From: Hymenobacter sp. BT18 | GTDB lineage: Bacteria; Bacteroidota; Bacteroidia; Cytophagales; Hymenobacteraceae | Assembly: GCF_012273015.1 (NCBI RefSeq) | Contig: NZ_CP050954.1 | Coordinates: forward strand, 868,001 to 932,000 | Length of the DNA stretch: 64,000 nt | Reading direction: 5' to 3' | Shown here: positions 42,487-51,482 of the stretch, one piece after another | Layout: each line of letters starts with the position of its first letter | Numbering within the stretch: position 1 is the stretch's first letter | Notes under the pieces: generated by a model | The model's input: only the letters and a program-made list of their open reading frames with translations | Database searches by the model: none | Told to the model about the DNA's origin: nothing | Position numbers and translations under genes: made by a program

Positions 42487-42498
42487 GTGTTCATGGCT

Positions 42499-44193
42499 TT
42501 ACTTAGAACCAACCAGAATGCCCTGCACAAAATAGTTGCCGGTTTCGGTGCGCAGGTTATACACGGCGGGAGCTGTTCCGGCCGGCTGGCGGTCGGTGAG
42601 GGCGGTTACCGCCAGCGCATCCGGCCGCAGTTGCAGCAGCTCATCGGTGGTTTGCAGGGCGTCGGCGCGGCGGGTTTCCCGATTTGCCAATACCAGAGGA
42701 TGGTTTGGGGTGAGCACCAGCTCTACGGAAGCAGGCGCAGGCATCGGCTCGGCACTCGTGCTGGCATAAATAGCCGGAGTACCAATGGTGAGCTGGACCA
42801 GGGGATAAGCCGCCTCCGTGTGTTCATCGAGGCGTAGTACGCGCGTAGGGGCTACCTTTCCAATTGTGGCATCGTAGCCCAGCACCACGTCGCCGGGGCG
42901 AATGGAGGCTATGGGTGCCTGTTTTCCGTTGGGCAGTGTTACCGCTGCCATAGCCGGAAAACAGGTGGCCAGCTCGCATTGGAAGGGCTTGTCGTAGGCC
43001 TGCTGCAGCTGGCAGTACTCCTGGTTCAGGTCGTACACAGAGCTCGTGAATTCGAGCAGGTTCTGTACCATGAGCAGCATCTGCTGCTGACCGCCGGCCA
43101 GGGGCACAATGTTTACTTTCTCGTCTTCCCGCTTAATAGCATCGGTGTAGTGAATGGCGGCCAGCTCTTTCTGGAAGGGGGCCGCCTGCGCTTTCAGCTG
43201 GGTTTTCGTTGCAGCCCACGCCGAGGCAAACTGCGGCAGATACTTGCGCATCAACTCCTGACGTCGTAGAATAAACTGACGGTTTTGCTCGTACACCCGC
43301 TTTTGGCCGCTGCAGTCCCCTTCTTTGGCCGCTGGCAGCCGCTGGGCCTGCTGGCTATTCTTCAGCACTTCCATTTCCGTATACAAAGCGGTGCTGAGGT
43401 GCTGCAGGGAAGACGGCTTCTGCATACCCGTGGCAAAGGTTTCATTCATGGCGCTGAAGGCTTCCATAGCCGCCGCCGTAACGAGCGGCGCTGGCGGCGC
43501 GGTGTTCGAAGAGCCGGCAATGGTTTTCATTTTGGCTTCGTTTACCCCGTGCTTGCGCATGAGCTGCTCCGTGTAGGCATCTTGCTCGGCTTGCGACTTT
43601 TTCTGCCAGGCTTTCTGAAAAGCGGGGTCGCGCATCTGCTGCATGAACTCGGCCTGGGCTGCCTGAAATCCGGGGTCGGCGGTCATGCGCTGCTGCACCG
43701 AGCCGGGGGCGGCCATTTGCTGCTGCAGAAACTGCGCCTTTTCCGCGTCACTCATGCTCGCCAGCTTGGCCTGAAAGGCGGGGTCCTGCATGCGCTGGGC
43801 TAGCTGCACAGCCTGGGCATTGTGGCCGGGCATGGCCCCACCCTGCTGCTGCAGGTACGCCAGCTTCTGCTGGTCGGTCATTTTCTCGATGCCATCGGCA
43901 GCTGCCTGGGCCCCGAAGTTCTGCATGGCCGCTTCGTCGCGGCTCTGGCCGGCGGTGCGGGCCGAGGTGATGGCGACGTTGAACTGGCCCAACTGCTTTT
44001 CCAAAGCCGCCAGCTCCGCCGGGCGTTTCAGTGCGCAGCTGAAGGCCGCCGGCGGGGCCGGCACTTTATCGAATAAGGTGGTTACATCGGTCTTGATGGG
44101 CTTCTGAGCCAGCGCTACGCCGGCCGCCAGCAGGAATACCGACAGCAAAACCAGAAACATCAGAAGATTGATAGCGCGGTGGGCAGACTGCAT
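42499..44193 (-). CDS. Secreted protein with a C-terminal Hint (hedgehog/intein-type) domain
   Basis: The 564-residue product has a signal peptide (LLMFLVLLSVFLLAAGVALAQ, ending ~30). A helical Gln/Ala/Met-rich body (~60-400) has repeated DPAFQ/DPGFQ-type units (MQDPAFQAKLASM, MTADPGFQAAQ, MRDPAFQKAWQ). The last 154 residues form a Hint domain: nucleophile C411 in ATCFPAMA, a strand motif GDVVLGYDAT, the TxxH motif TPNH with H498, and the ending AVYNLRTETGNYFVQGIL. It stops at VGSK, without the terminal HN and without an extein or toxin downstream, so splicing is not expected; N-terminal cleavage or acyl transfer is possible. The start at 44193 gives the signal peptide. No neighbour explains its role. 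Confidence 0.8.
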   Translation of the reverse strand: MQSAHRAINLLMFLVLLSVFLLAAGVALAQKPIKTDVTTLFDKVPAPPAAFSCALKRPAELAALEKQLGQFNVAITSARTAGQSRDEAAMQNFGAQAAADGIEKMTDQQKLAYLQQQGGAMPGHNAQAVQLAQRMQDPAFQAKLASMSDAEKAQFLQQQMAAPGSVQQRMTADPGFQAAQAEFMQQMRDPAFQKAWQKKSQAEQDAYTEQLMRKHGVNEAKMKTIAGSSNTAPPAPLVTAAAMEAFSAMNETFATGMQKPSSLQHLSTALYTEMEVLKNSQQAQRLPAAKEGDCSGQKRVYEQNRQFILRRQELMRKYLPQFASAWAATKTQLKAQAAPFQKELAAIHYTDAIKREDEKVNIVPLAGGQQQMLLMVQNLLEFTSSVYDLNQEYCQLQQAYDKPFQCELATCFPAMAAVTLPNGKQAPIASIRPGDVVLGYDATIGKVAPTRVLRLDEHTEAAYPLVQLTIGTPAIYASTSAEPMPAPASVELVLTPNHPLVLANRETRRADALQTTDELLQLRPDALAVTALTDRQPAGTAPAVYNLRTETGNYFVQGILVGSK

Positions 44194-44464
44194 GGTGGCG
44201 GTAACTGGTAAAAAAGTGATGGGAATACTGCACCCGCACCTAGAAGCAGGGAGTAGCGTTTGCGGCTGCAAGTGCGCCAAAAAACCGCCGCTGGTCAATC
44301 ACATCATTGAGGAGAAACCCTCGCATATTGATGTGAAAGCGGGCAACACTGCCAATTATTTCCCACTTTGCCGGCCTTAGCGGCGGCACCGGCCGTGCAG
44401 GCTTTTGCACAACTTCTTTTTCCTTTGGCTCGTCAATAGCGTTTTTGCAAGCTCCCACCAGTTT

Positions 44465-46201
44465 ATGGCCCTCTCAACCGAACTCCAACACAAAATCAAC
44501 ACCTGGCTGACCGGTAATTACGACGCCGAAACCAAAGCCAACATTCAGCAGCTGCTCGACGCCGACCAGGAAGAAGCCCTGAGCGACGCTTTTTACCGCA
44601 ATCTGGAGTTTGGCACCGGCGGCCTGCGCGGCATTATGGGTGCGGGCTCCAACCGCATGAACCGCTACACTCTGGGCATGGCGGCGCAGGGCCTCAGCAA
44701 CTACCTCGTGCAGCAGTTTCCCGGCCAGGAAATCAAGGTGGCCGTAGCCCACGACTCGCGCAACAACAGCCCCGAGTTTGCCCGACTCGTGTCGGATATT
44801 TTCTCGGCCAATGGCATCACCGTATACCTATTTGAGGCGTTGCGGCCCACGCCGGAGCTGTCATTTGCCATTCGTCACCTGGGCTGCCAGAGCGGCTGCG
44901 TGGTGACGGCCTCCCACAACCCCAAAGAGTACAACGGCTTTAAAGTGTACTGGAACGATGGGGCCCAGGTAGTAGCCCCACACGACAAGAACATTATTAC
45001 CGAAGTCAACGCCATTCAGAGCGTCGATGATGTGCGCTTCCAGGCCGATGCTTCCCGCATTCACCACATCGGGGCGGAGCTGGATGCCGCCTACCTGGCC
45101 AAGGTAAAAGAGCTGAGCATCAACCCCGAGGCCATTCAGCGCCAGCACGACCTGAAAATTGTGTACACGCCCCTGCACGGCACGGGCATCACCTTGGTGC
45201 CCCAGGCACTGGCCCAGCTGGGCTTCACCAACGTGCATATTGTGCAGGAGCAGGCCACGCCCGATGGCAACTTCCCCACGGTGCTGTCGCCCAACCCCGA
45301 GGAAAAAGTAGCCATGCAGCTGGCCCTCGACCAAGCCAAAACCCTGGATGCCGACTTGGTGCTGGCCACCGACCCCGACTCTGACCGCGTAGGCATGGCC
45401 GTGAAAGACAACCACGGCGAGTGGGTGCTGGTGAACGGCAACCAAACGGCGGCGCTGCTCACCCACTACCTGCTCTCGGCCCGCGCCCGCGCCGGCAAAA
45501 TGACCGAGCAGGACTTCATCGTGTACACCATCGTAACCAGCGACGTGCTGGGTGATATTGCCAGCCGCCACGGCGTGAAGGCCTACCAGACGCTGACGGG
45601 CTTCAAGTACATTGCCGGCATCATCCGGGACCTGGAAGGCCAGCAAACCTACATCGGCGGCGGCGAGGAAAGCTACGGCTACATGATTGGTGACTTCGTG
45701 CGCGACAAGGATGCTATATCGGCCTGCGCCCTCATCGCCGAAATGGCGGCTGTAGCCAAAGACCAGGGCCACACCCTTTACCAGGAAATGCAGCGCATGT
45801 ACGCCACTTACGGCCTCTACAAAGAGCACCTGATTTCGCTGACCAAGAAGGGCCAGCGCGGAGCCGAGGAAATCCAGGAAATGATGCGCGAGCTGCGGGC
45901 CAACCCGCCCCGCACCATTGCCGGCTTGCCCGTAACGGAGCTGCGCGACTACGGCCAAGGCATCATTCGCAACCTGCACACCGGCGAGCAGCTGCCTACT
46001 GGCCTGGAAAGCTCCAACGTGCTCCAATTTATCCTCGAAGATGGCAGCAAGATTTCGGCCCGCCCCTCCGGCACTGAGCCCAAAATCAAGTTCTATTTCA
46101 GCGTAAAGCAGCCCTTGGCTTCCGTGGTGGATTTCGACCTGGCCAACCGCCGCGCCGACGAGAAGATTCAAGCCATCATTGCGGACATGCAGCTGCAGTA
46201 A
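44465..46201 (+). CDS. Phosphoglucomutase/phosphomannomutase
   Basis: This alpha-D-phosphohexomutase of 578 residues moves phosphate between C1 and C6 of glucose (or mannose), feeding glycogen and polysaccharide synthesis. Catalytic S150 is in VVTASHNPKEYNG, the Mg loop is DPDSDRVG (D303, D305, D307), the sugar loop is GGGEESYGYM, and the phosphate site is SARPSGTEPKIKF. The length and the early GTGGLRGIMGAG motif fit the PgcA/long-form group. The ATG at 44465 is used; the upstream frame is not protein-like. It is divergent from the Hint gene. Confidence 0.95.
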   Translation: MALSTELQHKINTWLTGNYDAETKANIQQLLDADQEEALSDAFYRNLEFGTGGLRGIMGAGSNRMNRYTLGMAAQGLSNYLVQQFPGQEIKVAVAHDSRNNSPEFARLVSDIFSANGITVYLFEALRPTPELSFAIRHLGCQSGCVVTASHNPKEYNGFKVYWNDGAQVVAPHDKNIITEVNAIQSVDDVRFQADASRIHHIGAELDAAYLAKVKELSINPEAIQRQHDLKIVYTPLHGTGITLVPQALAQLGFTNVHIVQEQATPDGNFPTVLSPNPEEKVAMQLALDQAKTLDADLVLATDPDSDRVGMAVKDNHGEWVLVNGNQTAALLTHYLLSARARAGKMTEQDFIVYTIVTSDVLGDIASRHGVKAYQTLTGFKYIAGIIRDLEGQQTYIGGGEESYGYMIGDFVRDKDAISACALIAEMAAVAKDQGHTLYQEMQRMYATYGLYKEHLISLTKKGQRGAEEIQEMMRELRANPPRTIAGLPVTELRDYGQGIIRNLHTGEQLPTGLESSNVLQFILEDGSKISARPSGTEPKIKFYFSVKQPLASVVDFDLANRRADEKIQAIIADMQLQ

Positions 46202-46226
46202 TTCCGCTGATTCACTTAACATTACG

Positions 46227-46256
46227 AAAGCCGCCGCACGAGTTGTGGCGGCTTTT
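46227..46256 (+). terminator. Terminator after the phosphohexomutase gene
   Basis: AAAGCCGCC (46227-46235) pairs with GGCGGCTTT (46247-46255), followed by a short T-rich stretch. Confidence 0.7.
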
Positions 46257-46310
46257 GTCGTTGTAAGGCAACGCTATATCTACCCCTATTCCAGCCTCTT
46301 TAATCAGCGA

Positions 46311-46829
46311 ATGAACCGTAAGAAGCCCGCCACCTTTACCTTAACGTCGCCCAACTACTTTTCCATGGCCCTGTTTCTGGGCATGGGGGTTTTCTGTTTT
46401 TATCACCAACTGACGCCCCTGGCAATAGGCAGCGTACTGCTGGCGGTAGTGGCTGGCACCAGCGCTAAAACACTGACCTTGGATAGCCACCACCGGCACT
46501 ACCGGGTGGGGAGCCAGCTGCTCGGCCTCAATTTCGGGGCGTGGCAGGTACTGCCGCCCACGCAACGCATGGTCGTGCGGTATTTCTCCGACTTCATTGT
46601 TTCTTCCGGCGAAGGTGGCGGGCTGGAATACGACCAAGACAGCCGATACACTATTCTTCTATCGGTACCCGGCAGTCAGCAGGCTGCCATTGTCACAAGC
46701 ACCCGTAAGTACGACCATGCGGTCCGAATCGGCTGCTTTCTGGGCCGGGCGCTGGGCGTGGAAGTAGTCGGCTTCAACCAACACAAACAGCAGAAGGTGC
46801 TACTGGAAGCCGAATCACAGGACGCTTAA
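46311..46829 (+). CDS. Small membrane protein, unknown function
   Basis: This 172-residue protein has two close hydrophobic segments (~16-33 and ~35-48: MALFLGMGVFCFY, LAIGSVLLAVVAG). Together they form a membrane hairpin, followed by a soluble beta-rich domain (HHRHYRVGSQLLGLNFGAWQ ... YTILLSVPG). The layout resembles PH-like domains found in small membrane proteins, but no family was assigned. The ATG at 46311 is chosen, as the longer frame starts inside the phosphohexomutase gene. It is downstream of that gene after a terminator-like hairpin. Confidence 0.75.
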   Translation: MNRKKPATFTLTSPNYFSMALFLGMGVFCFYHQLTPLAIGSVLLAVVAGTSAKTLTLDSHHRHYRVGSQLLGLNFGAWQVLPPTQRMVVRYFSDFIVSSGEGGGLEYDQDSRYTILLSVPGSQQAAIVTSTRKYDHAVRIGCFLGRALGVEVVGFNQHKQQKVLLEAESQDA

Positions 46830-46833
46830 TTTT

Positions 46834-47892
46834 CTAGAACACGAAACTAAACGACGCCTGATAAAGCAGTCCGCGCAGGTCGCGGCTGCGCTTGTAGAGC
46901 GGAATAAAGTAGCTGGCTTTGTTATCGAGCAGTACGTGGCGCGTTTTGAGCAGCTCCAGGCCCAGGCCCAAGTTTAGGTTTGGAATAAACTCGTTGCGCT
47001 GGTCGTCATTGCGGTTGAGGATGAAGCCCCCCACCTGGTAACTGGTGTACAGGTTGAGGTAACGCCGGCGCCCCCGCCCGAAGTTGTGGGGATAAAAGTC
47101 CTGGCCAAAATTGATGACAAACAGCTCATTCACGAAAGCTGAGTCGGTTTTATTGGAAGTAGTGGGCTTATACACGCCCAGGTTGAAGTAGCTTTTCCCG
47201 CGCGTGAAGTGGTATTTGATGGCGTAGCCGCGGTAAGCCGTGCTGGTGAGGCCCGGCTTCGGGTTGTCGAGGCGCAGGTAGCCGTACTCAACGCCCGGCA
47301 TGTTCACGAAGGAAATCTTGTGGTTGCCATTGGGGAAGCTTACCTCATCATAGAGACGCACCACCACATAGGCCAGCGAGTCGTGGGCCTGGTAGCTGGT
47401 TATCTCGCGGCGCAACGTGCGCAGGCGAGTTTCGGCGGCCGTTGCCTGTTGCTGTAAGGCCGGGCGGTCGGCGGCGGCTAAGGTGCCAGCCAGCTGGTCT
47501 TCCAGCCGGCGCAGGAGCGCAGCCTCAGTGGCCACCTCGTCGGCAAGCTGCTGGCGGTGCGCCGTCAGGTCCTGGGCATTCAGGTTGTTCTCATGCTGGT
47601 AGCCCAGCCGATCTGCCACTGAGTCCAGGGCAGGGAGCAGCTGGCGGGGCAAAGTAAACTCGGCCTGCAGCTGGCTGGGGCTTTCTTCTTGCTTGATTAC
47701 CTGCCGGGCCCGGCGCCGGATGAAGTCGCGAAGCTGAGCTTTGCTTTCTGGCAAGCGGGTAGTAGCCAGTGTGAGGCGTTTTTGAACCGGATATGAACCG
47801 TTTTCCTGGCTCTGTGCCCGTAAGGGAGTCATGGCCAGTAGCCCCAGCAGGAGCGTAAGCAGGCCAACGAAGAAAGTAGTGGTTGCTTGCAT
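46834..47892 (-). CDS. Envelope protein with DUF4349-like helical part and barrel-like C-terminus
   Basis: This 352-residue protein has a signal peptide ending near PLRAQS. Residues ~65-185 read like DUF4349: a strand-turn region (QAEFTLPRQLLPALDSVADRLGYQ) then a long coiled coil (DEVATEAALLRRLEDQLAGT). From ~195 it becomes beta-rich with many Tyr/Phe (VEYGYLRLDNP, RGYAIKYHFTRG, RYLNLYTSYQVGG) and ends in the aromatic ASFSFVF. This is typical of an outer-membrane barrel. So a periplasmic coiled coil joined to a barrel is likely. Function unknown. It is convergent with the membrane protein upstream, only 4 bases apart. Confidence 0.7.
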   Translation of the reverse strand: MQATTTFFVGLLTLLLGLLAMTPLRAQSQENGSYPVQKRLTLATTRLPESKAQLRDFIRRRARQVIKQEESPSQLQAEFTLPRQLLPALDSVADRLGYQHENNLNAQDLTAHRQQLADEVATEAALLRRLEDQLAGTLAAADRPALQQQATAAETRLRTLRREITSYQAHDSLAYVVVRLYDEVSFPNGNHKISFVNMPGVEYGYLRLDNPKPGLTSTAYRGYAIKYHFTRGKSYFNLGVYKPTTSNKTDSAFVNELFVINFGQDFYPHNFGRGRRRYLNLYTSYQVGGFILNRNDDQRNEFIPNLNLGLGLELLKTRHVLLDNKASYFIPLYKRSRDLRGLLYQASFSFVF

Positions 47893-48177
47893 GGCAGCGC
47901 AGTAAGGATATCAACTGAGGCTGATGATCAGCATCTAGCCCGCAAATTGGCAGTAGCCGCCAGCAGCAACCATCCCAGAATTAGTTGCCGCAGGACATTA
48001 CAACCCCATGTTTAGCGCTACCAACCGCAATCAATTATCTTTAAATAAGCAGATTACCGAATATTCCATTAGACTTCTGATTTCCTTCCTTATGATACGG
48101 CAAAAGCACACCAGGCGCATTGGCTCAAGCCAGCAAACAGCTATTCCGGCCAGATGTGGGCAGTCGGTCCGGGTGGT

Positions 48178-49473
48178 TTATACATCAGTCCGGGGATTAT
48201 CCTGCTCCCGCGCCATCCGCCGGTGCTTCCCCACCCCAATAATCTGGGCCGAGTAAATGCCCCGATGACCGGAGAACAGGTAGGCTACCACGCAGGCCAG
48301 CCCCAGGTACGCAGCGGCGCCGGCCCCAAACAGCTCCAGGCCCATAAGGGTGCAAGCCAGCGGTGTATTAGCCGCGCCCGCGAAAACGGCTACGAAGCCC
48401 ATAGCCGTGAGCAGGGCCACTGGCAGCGGTAGCACCAGGGCCAGCGCGCTGCCCAGAGTAGCCCCGATGAAAAACAGCGGCGTTACCTCCCCGCCTTTAA
48501 AGCCGCTGCCCAGCGTGAGGGCCGTGAGAGCGAGCTTCCAGGCGAAATCGGTGAGGGCAGCGGGCGCACGGAATGCCTCTACAATAACCGGAATACCTAA
48601 CCCCTGGTAGCGGGTTGTGCCAAAGGCCCAGAGGATGAGCAGCAACAGCCCCCCGCCTACTACGGGCCGCAACGGCGCATACTGAAGGCGGGCAAACTGC
48701 TGACTTATCCAATGCGTGAATGTAGCGAAGGAGCGGGCCGCCAGGCCAAACAGGACCCCAACCAGCAGCGTGCAACCGAAGCCCAGCGGCGTGAGGGGTA
48801 GATTAGTCAGCTGCGGATAGGCCGTGTGCCCCACGCCCCAGCCGCGGGTTACCAAGTCAGCGCTGACGGCGGCCAGAAAGGCTGGCAGCACGGCATCGTA
48901 GCGCATGGAGCCCAGCAGAAATACTTCCAGCCCGAAGACGGCCCCGGCCAGAGGTGTGCCAAACACAGAAGCAAAGCCCGCGCTCATGCCGGCAATTAGC
49001 AGCAGGCGTCGCTCCGGGGGTGGCAGCCGGAGTAGCTTGGTAAGCTGATCGGCCAAGGCCCCACCCATCTGCACGGCCGTGCCCTCCCGCCCCGCCGACC
49101 CGCCCACCAGGTGCGTCAGTAGGGTGCTGCCCAGCACCAGGGGCACCATGCGTAGGGGCAAGACAGTGCGGGGCGAATGGATTTCTTCGAGGATGAGGTT
49201 GTTGCCGCGCCCGGCCCTTTCTCCCCAGTAATGATATGCCAACCCAATTACCAAGCCTGCTACGGGCAGCAGCCCGATTACCCACGGATGCGTTTCCCGC
49301 CAGTGCGTAACCCAATCCAACGACACCAGGAAGAACGCCGATGCCGAGCCCGCCAGCACGCCTACCCCCCCCCCAATCAGGACCCAGCGCAGCAACAGAA
49401 TAGCTACCGCTGAGGCACCAGCCAAGCGCATAGAAGCCAAATATCGGCGAAAAGCAAAAAGGAAACGGGCCAT
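48178..49473 (-). CDS. CLC-family ion transporter, probably a fluoride-type antiporter
   Basis: This 431-residue membrane protein with about 10-12 hydrophobic helices has the CLC core: GGSAGREGTAVQMG with gating E130, and late GSGFKGGEVTPLFFIGA and GFVAVFAGAANTPLACT. At the site where chloride-type CLCs have GSGIP there is GRGNNLILEE (N91, N92), a replacement seen in fluoride/proton CLC-F proteins. The longer frame to 49548 would read through a fluoride-riboswitch-like RNA, so the ATG at 49473 is used. The match between a fluoride-type sequence and a fluoride sensor makes fluoride export the best call, removing toxic fluoride from the cytoplasm. Confidence 0.85.
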   Translation of the reverse strand: MARFLFAFRRYLASMRLAGASAVAILLLRWVLIGGGVGVLAGSASAFFLVSLDWVTHWRETHPWVIGLLPVAGLVIGLAYHYWGERAGRGNNLILEEIHSPRTVLPLRMVPLVLGSTLLTHLVGGSAGREGTAVQMGGALADQLTKLLRLPPPERRLLLIAGMSAGFASVFGTPLAGAVFGLEVFLLGSMRYDAVLPAFLAAVSADLVTRGWGVGHTAYPQLTNLPLTPLGFGCTLLVGVLFGLAARSFATFTHWISQQFARLQYAPLRPVVGGGLLLLILWAFGTTRYQGLGIPVIVEAFRAPAALTDFAWKLALTALTLGSGFKGGEVTPLFFIGATLGSALALVLPLPVALLTAMGFVAVFAGAANTPLACTLMGLELFGAGAAAYLGLACVVAYLFSGHRGIYSAQIIGVGKHRRMAREQDNPRTDV

Positions 49474-49498
49474 AGTGCGCAGTGTAGGATGAAGCACT

Positions 49499-49520
49499 CC
49501 GGCCAGGTTTGCCTGGCCGG
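49499..49520 (-). promoter_or_regulatory. Hairpin of the riboswitch expression platform
   Basis: A perfect 9-bp stem (CCGGCCAGG with CCTGGCCGG, loop of four) lies between the riboswitch core and the CLC start codon. It has no U-run, so it may act on ribosome access or through pairing with the aptamer, not as a simple terminator. Confidence 0.55.
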
Positions 49521-49523
49521 TTT

Positions 49524-49585
49524 CGTAGGAATCATCAGCGCAGAGCAACTGGCCCCGGCGGTTCGCGGTGGAAATCCATCACCGT
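49524..49585 (-). ncRNA. Fluoride riboswitch (crcB motif)
   Basis: Read on the minus strand, the 5' part GGTGATGGATTTCCACC matches the riboswitch pattern GGnGATGGnnTTCnCC, with the 4-bp stem GGTG/CACC closing it. Then come GAACCGCC and, 16 bases on, GCTGATGATTCCTACG, matching the conserved CTGATGnnnCCTAC. GGA of the first part can pair with TCC of the last. It lies 51 bases upstream of a CLC-type transporter start, a known fluoride riboswitch target. A covariance search would confirm it. Confidence 0.85.
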
Positions 49586-49663
49586 ACGCGGGGCGAAGAT
49601 ACGCAGCCGGCCCAACTCCTATACAAGGCTTGTGCCTTACGGAGCGTCCGGGGTGGGTATTGG

Positions 49664-51349
49664 CTAGGCTTTTCGCTCCCGCCGGGTACCTAAAATGAGG
49701 AGAACCAGCAGCAGAAATGCCGTGATGCCCAGCCCCCACCACGTGATGCCGGGTAGGCCGCGGTAGTAGGGCATGGTAGTCGGGTAGCGCCCCAGCAAGC
49801 TTAGCCCCGAAAACAGCAGAAACGCCACGGCTAACAGGGCAATAATCGTTCTGGAGACCAGCTGGTCGGCCTTGCGCAAAAGCAACAGGTAGCCGCTCAG
49901 CTCCACCTTCACGCGCAAATCACCCCGGGAGACCTTGCGCATGATCTGGCGGATGTCGGCCGGAAAGGTCTGCAGCAAGGCCAGCAACTGGGTGCCGGTG
50001 TACTCGGCTTCGCTGAGGATGTTCTCGGGCGAGTACTGCTCGGCAATGATGCGCGCCCCGTAGGGCCGCACAAACTCAAAGGTATTGAACCGGGGGTGCA
50101 GCACTTTGCCAATGCCTTCCAGAATCACTAGCGCCCGCAGAATCAGGAACACCGCGCCGGGCACCTGCAGCTTGTACTTGTAGATGACTTCTTGCAAGGC
50201 ATCGGCCAGGTCGCTCATGCTCATGTCCTGCACATCGAGTGTGGAGAAGTCCTCAATCAGGTCGCTTAGGTCCGACTCGAAGGCGCGCATGTCGGGAATG
50301 TCGCTGGTCAGGGCCAGGCGACGGAAGCTTAGGGCCATGCCCCGGGCATCTTGCCGGGCCATGCCAATGAACACGCCCGCAAAAGCATATTTCTGCTGCT
50401 TAGTGAGCTTGCCCACCATGCCAAAGTCGATGAGCACGATGGTGCCATCGGGGCGCACCAGCACGTTGCCGGGGTGAGGGTCGGCGTGAAAGCGGCCAAA
50501 CTCGAATATCTGGGTGAGGTAGATATCCATGCCGGTTTCGGCCACTTTTTCCGAGTTCAAGCCCCAGGCCTGCAGCTGGGCCTTGTCGGTAATCTTGCAG
50601 CCGGCCACAAACTCAATCACCAGCACTTTGGTGGTGCTGACTTCCCGGAAGGGCTTGGGAATGTAGAAGCTTTCGTACTGCTCATAGAGCTTGCGAAACT
50701 GCTCCAAGTTGCGGGCCTCGGAGGTGTAGTCCATTTCCCGGGTCATGCTCCGCTCAAAAGCATCCACGATGTCTTCGGGGTTGGCCAAGCCCTGCTTGCG
50801 CAGGAAGCCGCTGGTCAGGCGCACCAGCTCGTGCAGCAAGCTAAGGTCAGTGCGCACTTTTTCCTGCACATCGGGGCGCTGTACTTTCACTACCACTTCT
50901 TCCCCGGTAAGCAGCTTGGCTTTGTGCACCTGCCCAATGCTGGCCGAGCCCAGGGGCACTTCCTCAAAATCACTGAACAGGTTTTCCAAGGGCTGCCCCA
51001 GCTCCTGCTCGATGATCTGCCGGGCCAGCGCCACCGGGAAGGGGGGCACATTGCTTTGCAGCTTCTCAAACTCGTCAATCAGCGGCTGCGGCAACAGGTC
51101 GGCGCGGTTGCTCAGGGCCTGGGCCAGCTTGATGAAGGTGGGTCCCAGCTCCTCGATGATCATCCGAATCCGCTCCCAGCGCGTGGTTTCAAACACGGGG
51201 CGCTCGGCGTGTTGCCAGGTCAGGCGACGCTTGCTGGATACCAGGCGCCGCAGGGCCGTACTGGTTACTACGTCTTCGAAGCCGTAGCGCACCAGCACTT
51301 CCACTACCTGCCGGATGCGGCCCAGATTGGATATCGTATTTTTAAACAT
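49664..51349 (-). CDS. ABC1/AarF/UbiB-family atypical kinase
   Basis: The 561-residue protein has the UbiB fold: ELGPTFIKLAQALSNRADLLP (KxGQ-type, here KLAQ), SIGQVHKAKLLTGEEVVVKVQRP with the ATP-binding Lys, REMDYTSEARNLEQF, and HADPHPGNVLV followed by VLIDFGM. Two C-terminal membrane helices (~500-522 and ~533-553) anchor it. In bacteria the family supports quinone biosynthesis. This species probably uses menaquinone (menC lies at 55.9 kb), so the exact target is open. It is upstream of the riboswitch and transcribed on the same strand; the two genes are probably separate units. Confidence 0.92.
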   Translation of the reverse strand: MFKNTISNLGRIRQVVEVLVRYGFEDVVTSTALRRLVSSKRRLTWQHAERPVFETTRWERIRMIIEELGPTFIKLAQALSNRADLLPQPLIDEFEKLQSNVPPFPVALARQIIEQELGQPLENLFSDFEEVPLGSASIGQVHKAKLLTGEEVVVKVQRPDVQEKVRTDLSLLHELVRLTSGFLRKQGLANPEDIVDAFERSMTREMDYTSEARNLEQFRKLYEQYESFYIPKPFREVSTTKVLVIEFVAGCKITDKAQLQAWGLNSEKVAETGMDIYLTQIFEFGRFHADPHPGNVLVRPDGTIVLIDFGMVGKLTKQQKYAFAGVFIGMARQDARGMALSFRRLALTSDIPDMRAFESDLSDLIEDFSTLDVQDMSMSDLADALQEVIYKYKLQVPGAVFLILRALVILEGIGKVLHPRFNTFEFVRPYGARIIAEQYSPENILSEAEYTGTQLLALLQTFPADIRQIMRKVSRGDLRVKVELSGYLLLLRKADQLVSRTIIALLAVAFLLFSGLSLLGRYPTTMPYYRGLPGITWWGLGITAFLLLVLLILGTRRERKA

Positions 51350-51412
51350 GCCAGGAGGAAGGGCAGAAGAGAATCAGAACTGCAAAGTACGGCGTTGGCC
51401 CGACCCCACAAC

Positions 51413-51448
51413 AGCAAAGCCAGCACCACTAGGGGCGCTGGCTTTGCT
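51413..51448 (-). terminator. Hairpin after the phasin-like gene
   Basis: AGCAAAGCCAGC (51413-51424) pairs exactly with GCTGGCTTTGCT (51437-51448) around a 12-base loop. It lies between the phasin-like gene and the kinase gene on the minus strand. The T-run is poor. Confidence 0.55.
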
Positions 51449-51482
51449 TAGGTTTCTCCCACCCCAGGCGGGAGGCTTAAAA

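Noticed and set aside
48008-48256. 82-codon frame at the edge of the CLC gene
   Set aside because: It overlaps the 3' end of the CLC gene, has no promoter or family features and an odd composition (many Arg, Ser, Cys).
49473-49548. N-terminal extension of the CLC protein (TTG start at 49548)
   Set aside because: Those codons coincide with the conserved bases of the fluoride riboswitch and its hairpin, so they are better read as RNA structure.
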